This document shows positions 22,967 through 34,299 of a DNA stretch of 64,000 bases, piece by piece. The stretch comes from Macrosoma leucophasiata. Lineage: Eukaryota; Arthropoda; Insecta; Lepidoptera; Hedylidae. The DNA is taken from positions 11,768,501-11,832,500 of the forward strand of contig JAWQUS010000027.1 in assembly GCA_036365455.1 (NCBI GenBank), written 5' to 3'. The position numbers and the translations under genes are program-made. Under the pieces are notes generated by a model that was not told where the DNA came from, searched no databases, and saw nothing but the letters and a program-made list of their open reading frames with translations. Position 1 is the first letter of the stretch, and the number at the start of each line of letters is the position of its first letter.

Positions 22967-23335
22967 TCAGCCAAAAGACGTCCACTGCTGAACAAAGGCC
23001 TCCCCCAAAGAATGCCACGACGAACGGTCCCGGGCCGCCCCCATCCAGCGATTGCCCGCGACCCTCACCAGGTCGTCGGTCCACCTCGTGGGGGGCCTGC
23101 CTACGCTTCGTCTTCCGGTACGTGGTCGCCACTCCAGAATTCTTCTGCCCCAACGGCCGTCAGTTCTGCGAGCTATGTGCCCTGCCCACTGCCACTTCAG
23201 TTTCGCTATTCGGTGGGCTATGTCGGTTACTTTGGTTCTCATGCGGATCTCCTCATTTCTGATTCGATCTCGCAGAGAAACTCCGAGCATAGCCCTCTCC
23301 ATTGCTCTCTGAGTGCGCCAGTGCCAGGCGGTAGA
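22967..23335 (-). pseudogene. LINE reverse transcriptase C-terminal fragment, antisense
   Basis: On the minus strand an open frame begins ERAMLGVSLRDRIRNEEIRM. It continues through KLKWQWAGHIARR, RILEWRPRTGRRSVGRP and TDDLVRVAGNRW, and ends near GEAFVQQWTSFG. This is the terminal domain of a LINE polyprotein, the same family as the pieces at 20385 and 45661. A GATGATG tail follows on the minus strand. The flanks show no clear target duplication. The overlapping plus-strand ORF is a shadow. Confidence 0.8.
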
Positions 23336-23339
23336 TAAA

Positions 23340-24068
23340 AGTATATCATTTTGTTAAATTTTTATACCATCTTTAGTTAGTTTCATCATCATCTCATCAG
23401 CAGAAAAAGTTTTCAGCAGAATCAGTTTTATCACATGACGCTGCTGTCCATCCCATCTTATTGCATTTTCTACTTAACCCGTCAAGTAACGAGAAAAATA
23501 AAAGAATTGATTTTCAATAATAATTGTGTGTCGCCGCCGGAGGTTTTAGTTTTATCATGGGGAGCTTTTACCCATACAATTCCCCCTTATTGTATTTTCA
23601 ACTTACCAGGGTTGTAAGTTAATTGGAATGGTTTGACCACCATAGTTCGATTGACGGACTCTACTAGCGGAAGAATTCTTCTTTAGTGTATGGAGTCGTA
23701 ACGTCCCGACGCTTTGTTCCATAGTTTAATCCCTTTCTGTTGTACAGATAAAAAAAACACATTTATTATGGAGCAACACATCGTGTTGTAATTACTGAAG
23801 GAAAGTTGGAAGTCGGAAACGTCTAAAAAATATCTACTTGACATTTTTGTTTCAAAAACTCAATTATTGTTTCATAAATATAAACCAGAAGCCAAAATGG
23901 GGTAAAACAAGTCACCAGTACAATACATACCTAAGTTAATAAAACGTCAATCAATAAGGAATACCGTCGAATTTTCAGTTATACGAGACAAAGAGTCGAA
24001 TTCACGCTCCTAGCTGACCGATCCAAGTCAATCAGAACGGTCGTCGCATCGCTATCTCGTCATTTTAC
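23340..24068. other. No gene seen
   Basis: AT-rich, with a moderately GC-richer patch near 23990-24068 upstream of the donor of the next entry. Confidence 0.45.
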
Positions 24069-24180
24069 TTGCTAATACAAGCCGACCCGCAGACGCGATG
24101 TACCCTATTATCTTGTTATTTGTGCCATCACCATGTGCCACTTGGGAATTCTCTAAACCTTTGGACGGATCCGCTCTCAT
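24069..24180 (-). CDS. Candidate alternative first exon (37 codons)
   Basis: On the minus strand an ATG in good context (TCAAAATGA) opens MRADPSKGLENSQVAHGDG and runs to ...GRLVLA, then reaches GCAA|GTAAAATG, a moderate donor. An in-frame TAA lies upstream. The exon would be 112 nt and end in phase 1, the phase in which the PDZ-gene exon 27846-27932 also ends, so both could splice to the same downstream exon. Without the donor the frame stops after five more codons. The composition looks protein-like but there is no motif; chance is a real alternative. Confidence 0.3.
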
Positions 24181-24199
24181 TTTGATTGAGGACGTTGGA

Positions 24200-25184
24200 A
24201 TTGATTAGTAGATACATTTTGTCACTCACGTAGATATTTACGGATTCCATACCTTTAATGGAATAACTGAATCCTCATAGGACCTCTCATGTGTGTGTGT
24301 ACTGACATATTGACAGCAGTTCATCTGTCACAGCCTTTAAGCGTCGTAATTAAGGAGGCGATTAAATTGAAATGTGATAGGTACGCATCACATTATTGGG
24401 TATTAATTTTGAATTAAAGAGCATAGATATTAAATTAAACGTGAATAAATGAGTTTTGAACACGAATACCTACCACTTCACGACCCAAAAGTAGCCCATC
24501 GTCGGGTTGATTTTAAATAATCATTTTAGATAGTTTCTCACAATAGTCCTGAACACTACTATTTGGCGGCAGGTAGACTAGGTGTAATGCTGCTCTCAGA
24601 CATCTTTCTATCAGAATTTAAACTTCACAGCTATCATTGGTATTTTCCGAAAGATGCGTTATTTGAAAAAAAAACACCAAAACGATTCGATATGTAATTA
24701 ACCCTACTGCTCTACGCATTCCAGTAATATTAATCTACTGCCCATACCAAATATTAAATCTCTAGCATGCTACGATTGCTTCCTTTAAATAATATCTCAG
24801 ATACAATAAATTTCAATATAATCGGGATGAATGTCATGATATTTTTTCCGGGATTCAGTGTCGATGCTCTTTTCTCGACAATGTTTTCTCAAAGGAGCTG
24901 AAACTTTAAAGAGTTCTGTAAATTGTGAAATGGCTTCGTTCGTACGTATATTATTTTCGAAAGATGTAAGAAAATATACAGATGGAAAAAAGGGAAAATA
25001 TTTCCTGTGGCACTTCTGTAAACAAAAACTGACATCACTTGTGTATTAATACTAGTAGGTATACCTGTCGTGTTCAACTATTTTATAATTTTTGGACTTC
25101 GGGCGTATGTACGAGGTTACATATAACATATTTTTATAAAACATTAACAAACTTTAAGTTTAACACGACGCCAAAATCTATACA
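24200..25184. other. No gene seen; small R1 remnant
   Basis: AT-rich. CCTGAACACTACTATTTGGCG at about 24549-24569 (given here in part) is a decayed R1 piece. Nothing else is supported. Confidence 0.45.
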
Positions 25185-25925
25185 TATAATAAAACAGTAA
25201 AACCCGCGTGTCTGTACATTGTATATATTTACGAAAAACTAATTGGGGGCGATGTTAAAATAGCATTAGAACACTTTTCAATGATTTTTAATTTTATTGT
25301 CTGTCTGTTTGTCTGTTTGTCCCTTTGTCCAGGCTAATCTCCGAAGATACTGGACGGATTCGAATGAAACGTTTTGTGGTGTATAGATACTAAGCCTGGC
25401 CAACATTTAGGCTACTTTTTATTGCGGGAAAATCCCTCATTCCCAGGGGAATGTCGACATTTAATAAAATCGTAGGAAAGTCAATACTGTACATTGAATA
25501 TTTTTTAAAATAATAATTGGGACGTGATCTACAATAGAAATCGAAGCCACAAATATAGTTTTCAGATTTTTTGTCTGTTTGTCTGTATGTATGTCCGGGC
25601 TAAACTAAAAAAGTACCTTACTAAATGGCGCCTGTTAGTAATATTCAGTAAGGTTTGATACCTTTGTACGTATTTTTACTCTTATGTGTTCGGGAATATA
25701 TTCCTGCATTATTTTCTCTATTTCCATCAGTCACATCTTATGACTGCACTCAGCAGGATGCCCATATGATTCCCTTCACTTGCTTCGCTTGCAAAAAAAC
25801 TTTTAATTTAATAATATTTTAAAAGTTGTTTGCTTTTAATGCTAAAGCGACACTGGCATCTAAAGTATGTTTGGTGCTGTAGAGCCTTCACGCAGACGAC
25901 GTTGCGGGCAGCTGCTAGTATTTAA
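25185..25925 (-). mobile_element. RTE-type LINE 3' fragments
   Basis: The segment holds 'ttgtctgtctgtttgtctgt' tracts, GGACGGATTCGAATGAAACG and a terminal GCGGGCAGCTGCTAGTA. This architecture recurs at 47870-48062 and, inverted, at 51822-52010. At least two pieces lie in tandem. No ORF. Confidence 0.6.
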
Positions 25926-26519
25926 TAAATTATAACCAAAATAGAATGTTTTCTTTATTAAAGTTGTTTTTATGCAAATAGCCCGATACTTTTATAGAAT
26001 AATCTGATACCAAAGCTTTTACCGAAGCCTCATTAGACAAAAACCCAATTAAAGCTTACTCCGCTTTATAAAAGTGTCAGATTAAATCGTGGTACCTAAT
26101 AGTCGACGTTACACGTTAAAATTTGTTTAAAATACCTACATTATTATAATATCTGCTGTACCTATTCATATTATAAAATTGATTACTGAAGAAATGAAAC
26201 CTACATAAAAATATGTAAACACTTTAAAGGATTGCAATTCAACCGCGGATTTGTTAAATTTTAATTACGACCCGAGCTTAAACGTCTACCACGTCCGTTT
26301 TTTTTAAATTTTTGTTAATATTAAATACGAAAAACAAATATTTTTTTTTAGTGTAAATAAAGGTTTCGCAACCTTTCTGTTTCGAATTTCTTGTTCAGAC
26401 TTTGAAATATCTATTTAGTGTGTTATTTTTGTGGAAATATAGACTTCATTGTATTATATTGCCTATATTCTACACCCATTAAAAAAATAACTGTAAAACC
26501 ACAGCCACTATAAAATTTT
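25926..26519. other. No gene seen
   Basis: AT-rich, no supported feature. Confidence 0.5.
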
Positions 26520-26805
26520 ACTGGTGGTAGAGCTCCAGTGACGCAGCTCGCGGGCGTAGGCACCACCGCATTACCTAATATACTTGCCGCTAAATGGTAG
26601 TATTCAGCACTATCGTGTTCCGGTCAGGTGGTAATGTACGGCCCTGTAATTTCCGGCACAGAGGCATAACACCTTAGGCCTCAGGAGTGGTAACGCATCT
26701 GCATTTTGATCTTGGTCTCTGTGTAAATGTCAATAGGCTGCAGACATCACTTAACATCAATGTGAACTGCATGCTTCTTTGCCACTTCTATTACATAAAA
26801 AAAAA
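26520..26805 (+). repeat. R1 repeat, full length
   Basis: Complete sense copy from ACTGGTGGTAGAGCTCCAGT to GCCACTTCTATTACAT plus poly(A). Its subterminal GAGCTCCAGTGACGCAGCTC can form a short hairpin. Confidence 0.88.
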
Positions 26806-27009
26806 TGTCATAGAAATAATAATAATCTTAACTCGCATTTAGGTACTAAACTATTTTTTTTTAAATCAATCGAACTTTTATTTACTTTTCAGCTTCCGTG
26901 GTCCGTGGTTCCGTGGTCGTTCCGAGGTCTTACCCGTGTCTGTCCGGGACCACGGAAGATGAAAAGACGACTAACGGTAAACGATAAACGGTTATATATC
27001 AATAACCGT

Positions 27010-27330
27010 TTAACTGCCTCGGTAGCCTAGTGGTAGCAGGCCACTACTACTACGCTGAGGTCCTGGGTTCGATTCCCGGGTAGGGGGTTATCAGAGATAA
27101 TGGTGAAAAAGCCTTTGTCTCTGGTTCTATTGGGATTTTTCCATTTTCTGGAAATTTCCCAGTACCTCAAAGTTTGGTAATGTGCCCGGAGATGTCAACA
27201 GGCTCGCCACCTGTTACATGGGCCAAAACGTAACCGGCGAATCGTGGGTGTTTGCATGTATGCTTGAATGCATGCATTTACCTCTGCCTACCCCTTCGGG
27301 GATTACAGGCGTGAAGTTACGTTAACCGTT
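27010..27330 (+). mobile_element. tRNA-headed SINE family S2, full length
   Basis: The head contains an A-box-like TAGCCTAGTGGTAGC and a B box GGTTCGATTCC about 40 bases later, as in an RNA polymerase III promoter. The body includes CCATTTTCTGGAAATTTCCC and ends CTACCCCTTCGGGG...GGCGTGAAGTTACGTT. Body fragments recur at 52895-53055 and 56545-56752, heads at 36324 and 38095. It is not a functional tRNA gene, because the acceptor stem does not pair. Confidence 0.85.
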
Positions 27331-27845
27331 TAAATACCTGAACGTGTTGAATTTCATGTGCATACATAGATTAAATAGTTTCGGAGTTGTGAGGGGTTAA
27401 AAGTTGCTTGAAATGGTTCGTGTGATAATACTCAAGGCGCGGACACGGTAACGCATGTTTAGATACGAGGGAGCTTGATATAGCTTGATATAGTTTTAAT
27501 TTCATTGAATGGGCATCAGTCTATCAACATAGTCTCAGGATTCGAGTCTCAAAACCAAAAGTAGGTACCTATGAAGTGTTTAGTTCCTATGTAGTTTAAG
27601 AACGGCTAGGTTATTAAGAATGTGAACAAATAGAAGAGGTACCTAGGTATATAAAACCGACAAAACCTAGGTAAATTTAGTAAATTTTAATCATTAAGGG
27701 TAAATTAGTCTATGTCCTAGTCCCGGATGGTTAACAGCATCTTGTTGCTGGATTGAACAGTATTTAATTAAGGAATCCATTATGGAATAATCAAACCATT
27801 AACTTGGGTAAAAACAGATCATAACACTAATTGATATAAACTTAC
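27331..27845. other. Intron of the PDZ gene, no other feature
   Basis: AT-rich sequence 3' of the exon at 27846-27932. No downstream exon was recognised here. Confidence 0.5.
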
Positions 27846-27932
27846 GTTTGGTAGGACTGGAGACTGAAGCCGAAGCACTTGCAGACTTCACCGGTGGCTT
27901 TGATACCACCAACTCACTCGACTGTGCCTCCG
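27846..27932 (-). CDS. PDZ gene, fourth visible exon (87 nt)
   Basis: On the minus strand CACACAG|CGGAGGCACAG is an acceptor and ACCAAAC|GTAAGTTT a strong donor. The exon takes one base from the preceding exon (G + CG gives Ala) and ends with one base of a codon. Being a multiple of 3 it could be skipped or included without shifting frame. It encodes AEAQSSELVVSKPPVKSASA and then more Ser/Ala/Pro, a low-complexity linker with no catalytic or metal-binding residue. The phase fit to the exon at 48798-49880 is exact, though about 21 kb separates them and unseen exons could lie between. The next exon, needing two starting bases, was not found. Confidence 0.7.
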
Positions 27933-28044
27933 CTGTGTGTAAAAAAATAAATTTAAATATTAATTATGTTGTTACGTTACCAAGAGCAAATACATTTTTT
28001 TTTATTCTTGGGCAGCTGAGACTTCTTTTTTTTAGATTATTTAA

Positions 28045-28215
28045 ATAAAACGATGGGTGGGTGGATGGTAAGTGAATTCTACAGTGTATAGGCATCTACA
28101 AAACTAGAGGTCTCAGTGCAGACGCGTTACCCTCCTGTCTTTTATTCCTATGTGGAGCCATACATGACCATCCAACCGGAAAACAATAATGTTGAACACT
28201 GCTATTTGGCGGTTG
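28045..28215 (-). repeat. R1-related old repeat
   Basis: GAGGTCTCAGTGCAGACGCG, GTGGAGCCATACATGACCAT and GTTGAACACTGCTATTTGGC preserve the R1 order at low similarity. Confidence 0.55.
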
Positions 28216-28263
28216 AGAGACTAATGAATGAAATAGAATGAAATAAATTTCATGATACCGTAA

Positions 28264-28569
28264 TTTTTTTTTTTTTTTTATTTTTTTTTTTTATGTTATT
28301 GAAGTGGCAAACAAGCATGCAGTTCACATTGATGTTAAGTGATGACTGCAGCCTATAGACACCCACACAAAGTCCAAGGTCAAAATGCAAATGCGTTACC
28401 ACTCCTGAGGCCTAAGGTGTTATGCCTTTGTGCCGGAAATTACAGGGCCGTACATTACCACCTGACCGGAACACGATAGTGCTGAACACTACCATTTAGC
28501 GGCAAGTAAATCAGGTAATGCGGTGGTGCCTACGCCCGCGAGCTCCGTCACTGGAGCTCTACCACCAGT
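28264..28569 (-). repeat. R1 repeat, full length
   Basis: A long poly(T) run, then TTGAAGTGGCAAACAAGCAT, continuing to GGAGCTCTACCACCAGT. It is a near-consensus copy placed directly after the older relative at 28045-28215. Confidence 0.88.
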
Positions 28570-29779
28570 GAATACTGGAGCTCTACCAATTAATTCTATT
28601 GTAATGAGATTAAGTTGAGATAATAAATTTGGATAGCGGTTATATGGATATTATGGTTGATTTGTAATTTGATGGCCTAAGATCGGAACTACCCCAACTT
28701 ATACCCCGTTCTTAGAACTAGATGAAATAAAAACGCACTGATCTTGATTCATGTTCTCAAATTGTATGTCTGTATTGTTTTCTTTTTATTTCAATAGGTA
28801 GGAGACAATACAGTTACTGTTTGTCTATATGCTTCCCTGCAGAAGCACATGGACCCTTTAAGGTCCAAGAACTAAGAACAATAAAAAATCAATTGTCATA
28901 TTTTTCGTGGGATATAGAATTCTATCTGAAATGCGTTAGGAATTATATAATTGCGACAATCATTAGATTGACCTCAGATTAAAGAACAGCAGTCGTGGGG
29001 AATGTGTACTTAGAATCAACCACAAAAAAAAACAATGTAACTGTGCCTTTTTTGTTTTCTGTAATCATTGAAATACTCTTTATTCGTACACACTATAAAA
29101 TAACTAATTCAGAAAATCTGATAATTAAAAACATGCCATTTTCATACACTGTATTTCGTAAGTTTTTTTTTTCACTGTAAGTGGCAGAGCGTCATGTTTC
29201 CTGACTGTATCTACAAGCCATTACGGTGTCTGAATACAAACGGTAATGACACAGCTGCCAGTAAACGCTCAATCCTTAATAATTGGGTGCACAGAGCGTA
29301 AAACGGGAAAATGGCTATTTTTCTTCATAAAAATGAAGAAAAATCATCTAGCTCATACTAGTCTTTTAAATACCTATTACATCATATACACGGTTTAATA
29401 TTCATAAAATTTTAAAGTATACATTGACAGACTAGAGGCCTGAGATGTTTCAGCTCTGGACTTGTAATTACAGAGCCAGTTTATTATCCAAGGTTGGTCC
29501 AGCGGTGGGTGATGACCGCTCAATCCCAGAGTTTCTGGTTCCCCCATCCCCACACCTATTTGTATGGTATACAGATATTTGTTTCGGGTCGAGGTATTTG
29601 AAAGAAAGAAACAAAGAAAATATTTTTATTTAATGCTGTATGTGTGTTGTGTGCTTACAAGAGCACCCACGACACAGGTGTCCAGCTTTTTAGGACTTCA
29701 GTCACATACACACGGAATAGTTGGTATAAACATAATAACCTATCAGTCCCATCACGTTCATTTGCGAACACCCGACGAA
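28570..29779. other. No gene seen; weak R1 remnant
   Basis: AT-rich. 29425-29480 retains GACTAGAGGCCTGAGATG and ATTACAGAGCC of an R1-like repeat. ORFs at 29445-29832 run into the foldback element and have no supporting signals. Confidence 0.45.
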
Positions 29780-29977
29780 CAGAGTGCCTAGTGCGAGATT
29801 TTATTAACTCTTACGCGAATTCGATCGCGTAAGAGTAAACGCAGATTTGTATGGAATTGAAGGAGCGTCATCTAGCGGTGAATCGATGACGCTCCTTCAA
29901 TTCCATACAAATCTGCGTTTACTCTTACGCGATCGCGATCGAAAATCGCGATCGGAAATCTCGCACTAGGCACTCTG
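29780..29977. mobile_element. 198-bp foldback element
   Basis: Outer perfect 22-bp inverted repeats (29780-29801 and 29956-29977; CAGAGTGCCTAGTGCGAG...) enclose inner arms of 49 bp that are perfect complements (29822-29870 and 29887-29935) around a 16-base loop. There is no ORF of its own and no clear target duplication. RNA from either strand would fold into a long hairpin. Confidence 0.85.
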
Positions 29978-30350
29978 CTGCGTACAGCGCTGCGCACGCC
30001 CCCAGCCCCGACCCTAGCACGATCCACTTGGTCGTTATTCCGATTACCACCAACTGATGACTAGAGCTAAAGTTACACGTCCCCTAATCGCATATGTCAT
30101 ATACCAGGTTTAAATTATTGTGTGGCGCGATCAGTTCACTATGACTTTGTTCACATTAGTGTGTCGCATGAGTTGTGGCGCAGTCGTAGTAAATATAGCG
30201 TTCTGGCGCACCACGACACACCCCAATATAATAGTGTGACCCTGCAGTTATGTGTCCCTCATACCCTAAGCCGAGGATCGGATCCGCGGGGGTCTCCTTT
30301 AGGCAGTTGTGTACCTATATTAATTAATTTAGGTTAAAAGCCCCTAGCCC
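29978..30350. other. GC-richer block of unknown nature
   Basis: Contains CGCTGCGCACGCCCCCAGCC, CCGAGGATCGGATCCGCGG and GCCCCTAGCCCTCGCC. On the minus strand 29978-30049 is open and hydrophobic (VVIGITTKWIVLGSGLGACA), but on the plus strand the same bases also read open (TALRTPPAPTLARS). Neither has convincing splice sites. It could be a gene fragment, a regulatory block or a retroelement end. Confidence 0.3.
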
Positions 30351-33190
30351 TCGCCAATTATCAGATGGAGTACGTTCGTATCGTCTCGAGACGAGCCGCA
30401 TACGTAAGTCCATACGAAAAAAAGTTAGAAGACGTCAAAAATAATTACTCTACATTGTATCTGCTCTACCACCTGCGATTGCTAGAGTTAGAGAGAACTA
30501 GCTGATAGTCGTGTAGCGATTTTTAAGTAGTATAAAAACGCCCTATTCAACGGTCGCATATTCTTTTATCACGTTCATTTATGTTCCTTTTCTTGACTTG
30601 GTGCCGAATATGTTGACAATTTGTAATACAAGACACAAACATACATTCTTATTTACCATCGTTTACGATTCTACGAAATATCACAAGGGTCTAGTTAGCT
30701 CTAATCATGCGAAAAGTGAGAAAAATAAAAAGGGACGAAGCAAATATGAAGTTGTGTTCGCATAAACGATAAATTATACCAACGCTCATGACACCTCATC
30801 GCACGTCGCTACTATATGTTCGACGGCCCCTTCAGCCGTAACAACGACCATAGTTTATACCGAAAATGTTAGTGAGAACAAAGTCGCTTATTGTTTCTTT
30901 GTAATGAGTTCTAGAATGTATACTACTAGCCCTGAGGTTTAGTTCGGTTCCCAGATTCGGATTTATAACGCTAAACAACATTACACAGATGATGGTACAG
31001 TCGGATATGACTCCTCTTATCCAAAATCAATGAAATATAGCTTTTACTAGCGCATATAGTGCCCATGTGGCCAAGCGGTCAGTTCCCTTATAGAACGTAC
31101 CTACCTATCTTGTATGAATTCATGTAGGTATGTAAAGGTCTCTTTTTGAGCCTAAACCATCAGCAATGAAGATGTGTGTTTATACTTAATCCTCTTAAAA
31201 ATCTATAGGTAAATGACATAACTTTATAAGCATTGAAAACAACATAATAATGACCAATCGTAAGAGAAATCGTAAGAAAAAAAATAAAAAAAAATGAACG
31301 GCGAACCAAACCTACATTTCACAAAGCGCTGAAACCGTATTAAGTAAATTTTTATCAACGAAAACCATAAACATCGAACATAAAACTCGGTGCTTATTCC
31401 GGAAGATTATTTTTATGCTATCAGCACAAAACACACTGTCGTATAAATAACATTGGAGTGACATTTTCAGCGCATTAACAACATTGTATTGTAACACAGG
31501 TGAAGCGCGAGTTCGAAATAATGTTAACATCGGATGTATACAAACTAGAAGCTGCCACACATTCTAAGAAAATCAAAAGCACTCACCATAATATCGAATA
31601 AAACAACTAGATACTATTACAAAACATCATCCGAATGAATAATCATATAGCCGGCTTCCTGCGTTTTTGCCAACACAGCTGATTCAGTTCGAAGCACAGC
31701 TGTGGATTAATTTAGTACATTATGTTTCCGATTAGGCTATAAATACTACGCATCACTAAACATGATTATTTATAAGGGACTGTTGTTGTTATCAGACGTT
31801 GGGCACTTCCCGGCGATGCTTATAGAGGTTCGGTTAATACTAAACGTATTTAGCATCAGTCTTTATGTCATGTCTGGTTTCCGACCGGGAAGCTCTCAAT
31901 GCAGGTCAGGATTTGGCACGCTTATAGCTTTCTTTTTGTTCACATCTGACATTTAACTTGTGAATCACATCGTATTATGTCAAATGAACGTCGGGAGTTC
32001 AGAAAATATCCAATATCAAAGTTAATTGAAAATGAAATATCTGAGAGTCGCAGTTAACATTACTATGGGACAAAAATGTTGGATTTAATTACTTCACTTG
32101 AACGAGGACTTGACGATACGCCAATTCCAATTTAGCTTTGGACTCGACAATTTTATATTGAACTCGATAATGTTCGCATATGGGTTAATGTGCGTTTATC
32201 TAGGCTAGATACCTAATGTTTCATGGAGATAACTATCTAAGCAAATGCAAAAGTAAAACGAGCGGACTTTTTATTGGTGCAGGCAACCGGCCAAATTCTC
32301 TCTCATTTACTTGAGATAACAATGCAAATACCTACTTCACAGCAAAATTGTAATTATTTTACTCCTTCCATTTATTTAAAAGTGTTTGTCGACTTATTTG
32401 CTTGTTTTAATATAGTTTCGTAATATTTTAAATCATTAGATACGATATACATAGAGAATTAACGATTTTAGGTTTATCCAATATTATTTTATTCACATTT
32501 TTATATTTTTTGTTTGTAAATCTCAAAAGACACTACTAATATAAAACGTTGAATGAGCGTATTGTATTGGAAAGTTAAACTAATCTTTCATTAAAATTAA
32601 ATTTGAAATGTCAAGGAAATTTTAATAAAAGTCAATAACTTAATCGAGGTTGGATGGTCCTCGAGAAAGCAATGAGTTTATTTTTCGAGTGTCTCGATTG
32701 ATCGCGGGATACGGACGAGCTTCTCAGTTCGTTAGAGATGAAATCAAGCCGACAGTCTCATTCTGGTACCTATGAAGAAACTTTTGCAAATAACTCACTA
32801 GTTCGTAATGTCTTCATATAGTTCATTGAACATGTAGATACCCTAGCGTTACTTTACCACCGTAGCTCCTCCGTAGCTGAGGCAAAATAGTTTTCAATAC
32901 TCAGTAACGATGATATTTTTATCCGACACTTTATTCCCTCAGTATAACTTTTGCAAGCATTTCCCATTTATTGTATTTGTCCTTTGTGCATGAAAAATTG
33001 CAATGAGAATAATAAAACTTTCAATATTCCTGTTCAAACAACCTAGGGAATGAGGATTTCATAATAATTTGTAACCATTACAGATGTTCTCATTAAGGAT
33101 ACCTATCTGGATTGTAATAATTGAAATGTGCATTATGTCTAATTGATGATAAACACGATCTTGCAAACATAATAACTCAGAATGACGCCT
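30351..33190. other. Intronic or intergenic, no supported gene
   Basis: Mostly AT-rich. Minus-strand GATATTATG|GTGAGTGC at about 31582 is a good donor sequence after a GC-richer patch (31640-31740), and plus-strand CTATAAATAC at 31737 resembles a TATA box. Neither leads to a gene I can define. Confidence 0.4.
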
Positions 33191-33194
33191 TACC

Positions 33195-33484
33195 TGACAG
33201 GGTGGTAAAATCACATGAGTAATTAATTAAAAAAGAGCACGCACGTCAAAATTTCGTTACACTGATCATCGCGTGCCAGGTGGACCACGGCAGGCGTTCG
33301 GAGGGCAACTGTGACAGGGCTCGCGACACAATGCCACTTTCTGTATGTAAATCACAATAAAATAGCCGCTTTGTACACTGATTACGACACGCCGTACTAA
33401 ACACCGGCTCCATCATCCCGGATTCGATCGATGTAATAAAACCAGCGAATGTCAGCTCAAACACAGATACCACAGATACTGTTT
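33195..33484 (-). promoter_or_regulatory. GC-rich island with splice donor: candidate non-coding exon
   Basis: On the minus strand the island runs from an acceptor-like GCACCTGCAG at its 5' edge to CACCCTGTCAG|GTAAGGCG, a consensus-grade donor. A 56-codon frame from MMEPVF to SVTKF stops before the donor, so the block would be untranslated leader or an unrelated short ORF. Confidence 0.3.
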
Positions 33485-33670
33485 ACTGCAGGTGCAATTC
33501 ACGGAACCGTGAAGTCTCAATTTTCGAAGCTGGATTCATCAATCAAATTATACAAAGAAATCATACCTATATTTCTATGATAAAAATCACGAAATAAATA
33601 AATAAATTATCTATTCTGTGATATAAATGATGAAACTTATTAGAATTCATTAACGGTCATGCAATCGGCC

Positions 33671-33931
33671 TTTTTTATGTTATGGAAGTGGCAAACAAGC
33701 ATGCAGTTCACATTGATGTTAAGTGATGACTGCAGCTTATAGACACCCACACAAAGACCAAGATCAAATTGCATATGCGTTACCACTCCTGAGGCCTAAG
33801 GTGTTATGAAATTACAGGGCTGTACATTGCCACCTGACCGGAACACGATAGTGCTGAACACTACCATTTATATTAGGTAGTGCGGTGGTGCCTTCGCCCG
33901 CGAGCTCCGTCACTGGAGTTCTACCACCAGT
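33671..33931 (-). repeat. R1 repeat, full length with small deletion
   Basis: From poly(T) and GGAAGTGGCAAACAAGCATG to GGAGTTCTACCACCAGT. The CTGTGCCG block before AATTACAGGG is deleted. Confidence 0.87.
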
Positions 33932-34160
33932 AAAATTTATGTGTGTATCGTGACCACTTGCCGGGGTGCATCGCAGTTTTGATCCATCAGGATAATTAGG
34001 TACAGTCTGAAAACACTCCGCTTATCCAAAATCAATCAGCTTTTTTTGCCATCACCTAAGGTGCCAGTGTGATTACGCGGCCAAATCTTTGATAGTACTT
34101 ACATAACTGTATCCTGTAAGTATCTGTTAAAGTAAGTTATGATCGGCATTAACAGATATA

Positions 34161-34296
34161 TGGCCGAATACTCAAACGTGACTCAATTTTAAGCAACCCT
34201 CAAATGTGCGCTATCTCTATCGTTTGTACTTGTTTTATAAACACAGAAGACTTTTCAGTCCCACTTAGATTTGAGTGACGTTTGAGTATTTGGCCG
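34161..34296 (+). mobile_element. MITE family M1, copy 2
   Basis: TGGCCGAATACTCAAACGTG...ACGTTTGAGTATTTGGCCG, flanked by ATA at 34158-34160 and 34297-34299. Same internal blocks and same orientation as copy 1. Confidence 0.85.
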
Positions 34297-34299
34297 ATA

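Noticed and set aside
22913..23338. Plus-strand 141-codon ORF
   Set aside because: Shadow of the antisense LINE fragment, whose translation matches other LINE C-termini.
27010..27085. tRNA-like sequence with A and B boxes
   Set aside because: It is the head of SINE S2. The acceptor arms do not pair and the body continues to a SINE 3' end.
31737..31956. TATA-like box followed by a 64-codon ORF on the plus strand
   Set aside because: The ORF has no recognisable composition beyond a hydrophobic start. A single TATA match in AT-rich DNA is weak.
33246..33473. Minus-strand ORF with ACRNQC...FYCDLH, considered as a LIM or zinc-finger exon
   Set aside because: Spacing does not match LIM (CxxC...HxxC) or C2H2 zinc fingers, and the frame stops before the nearby donor.
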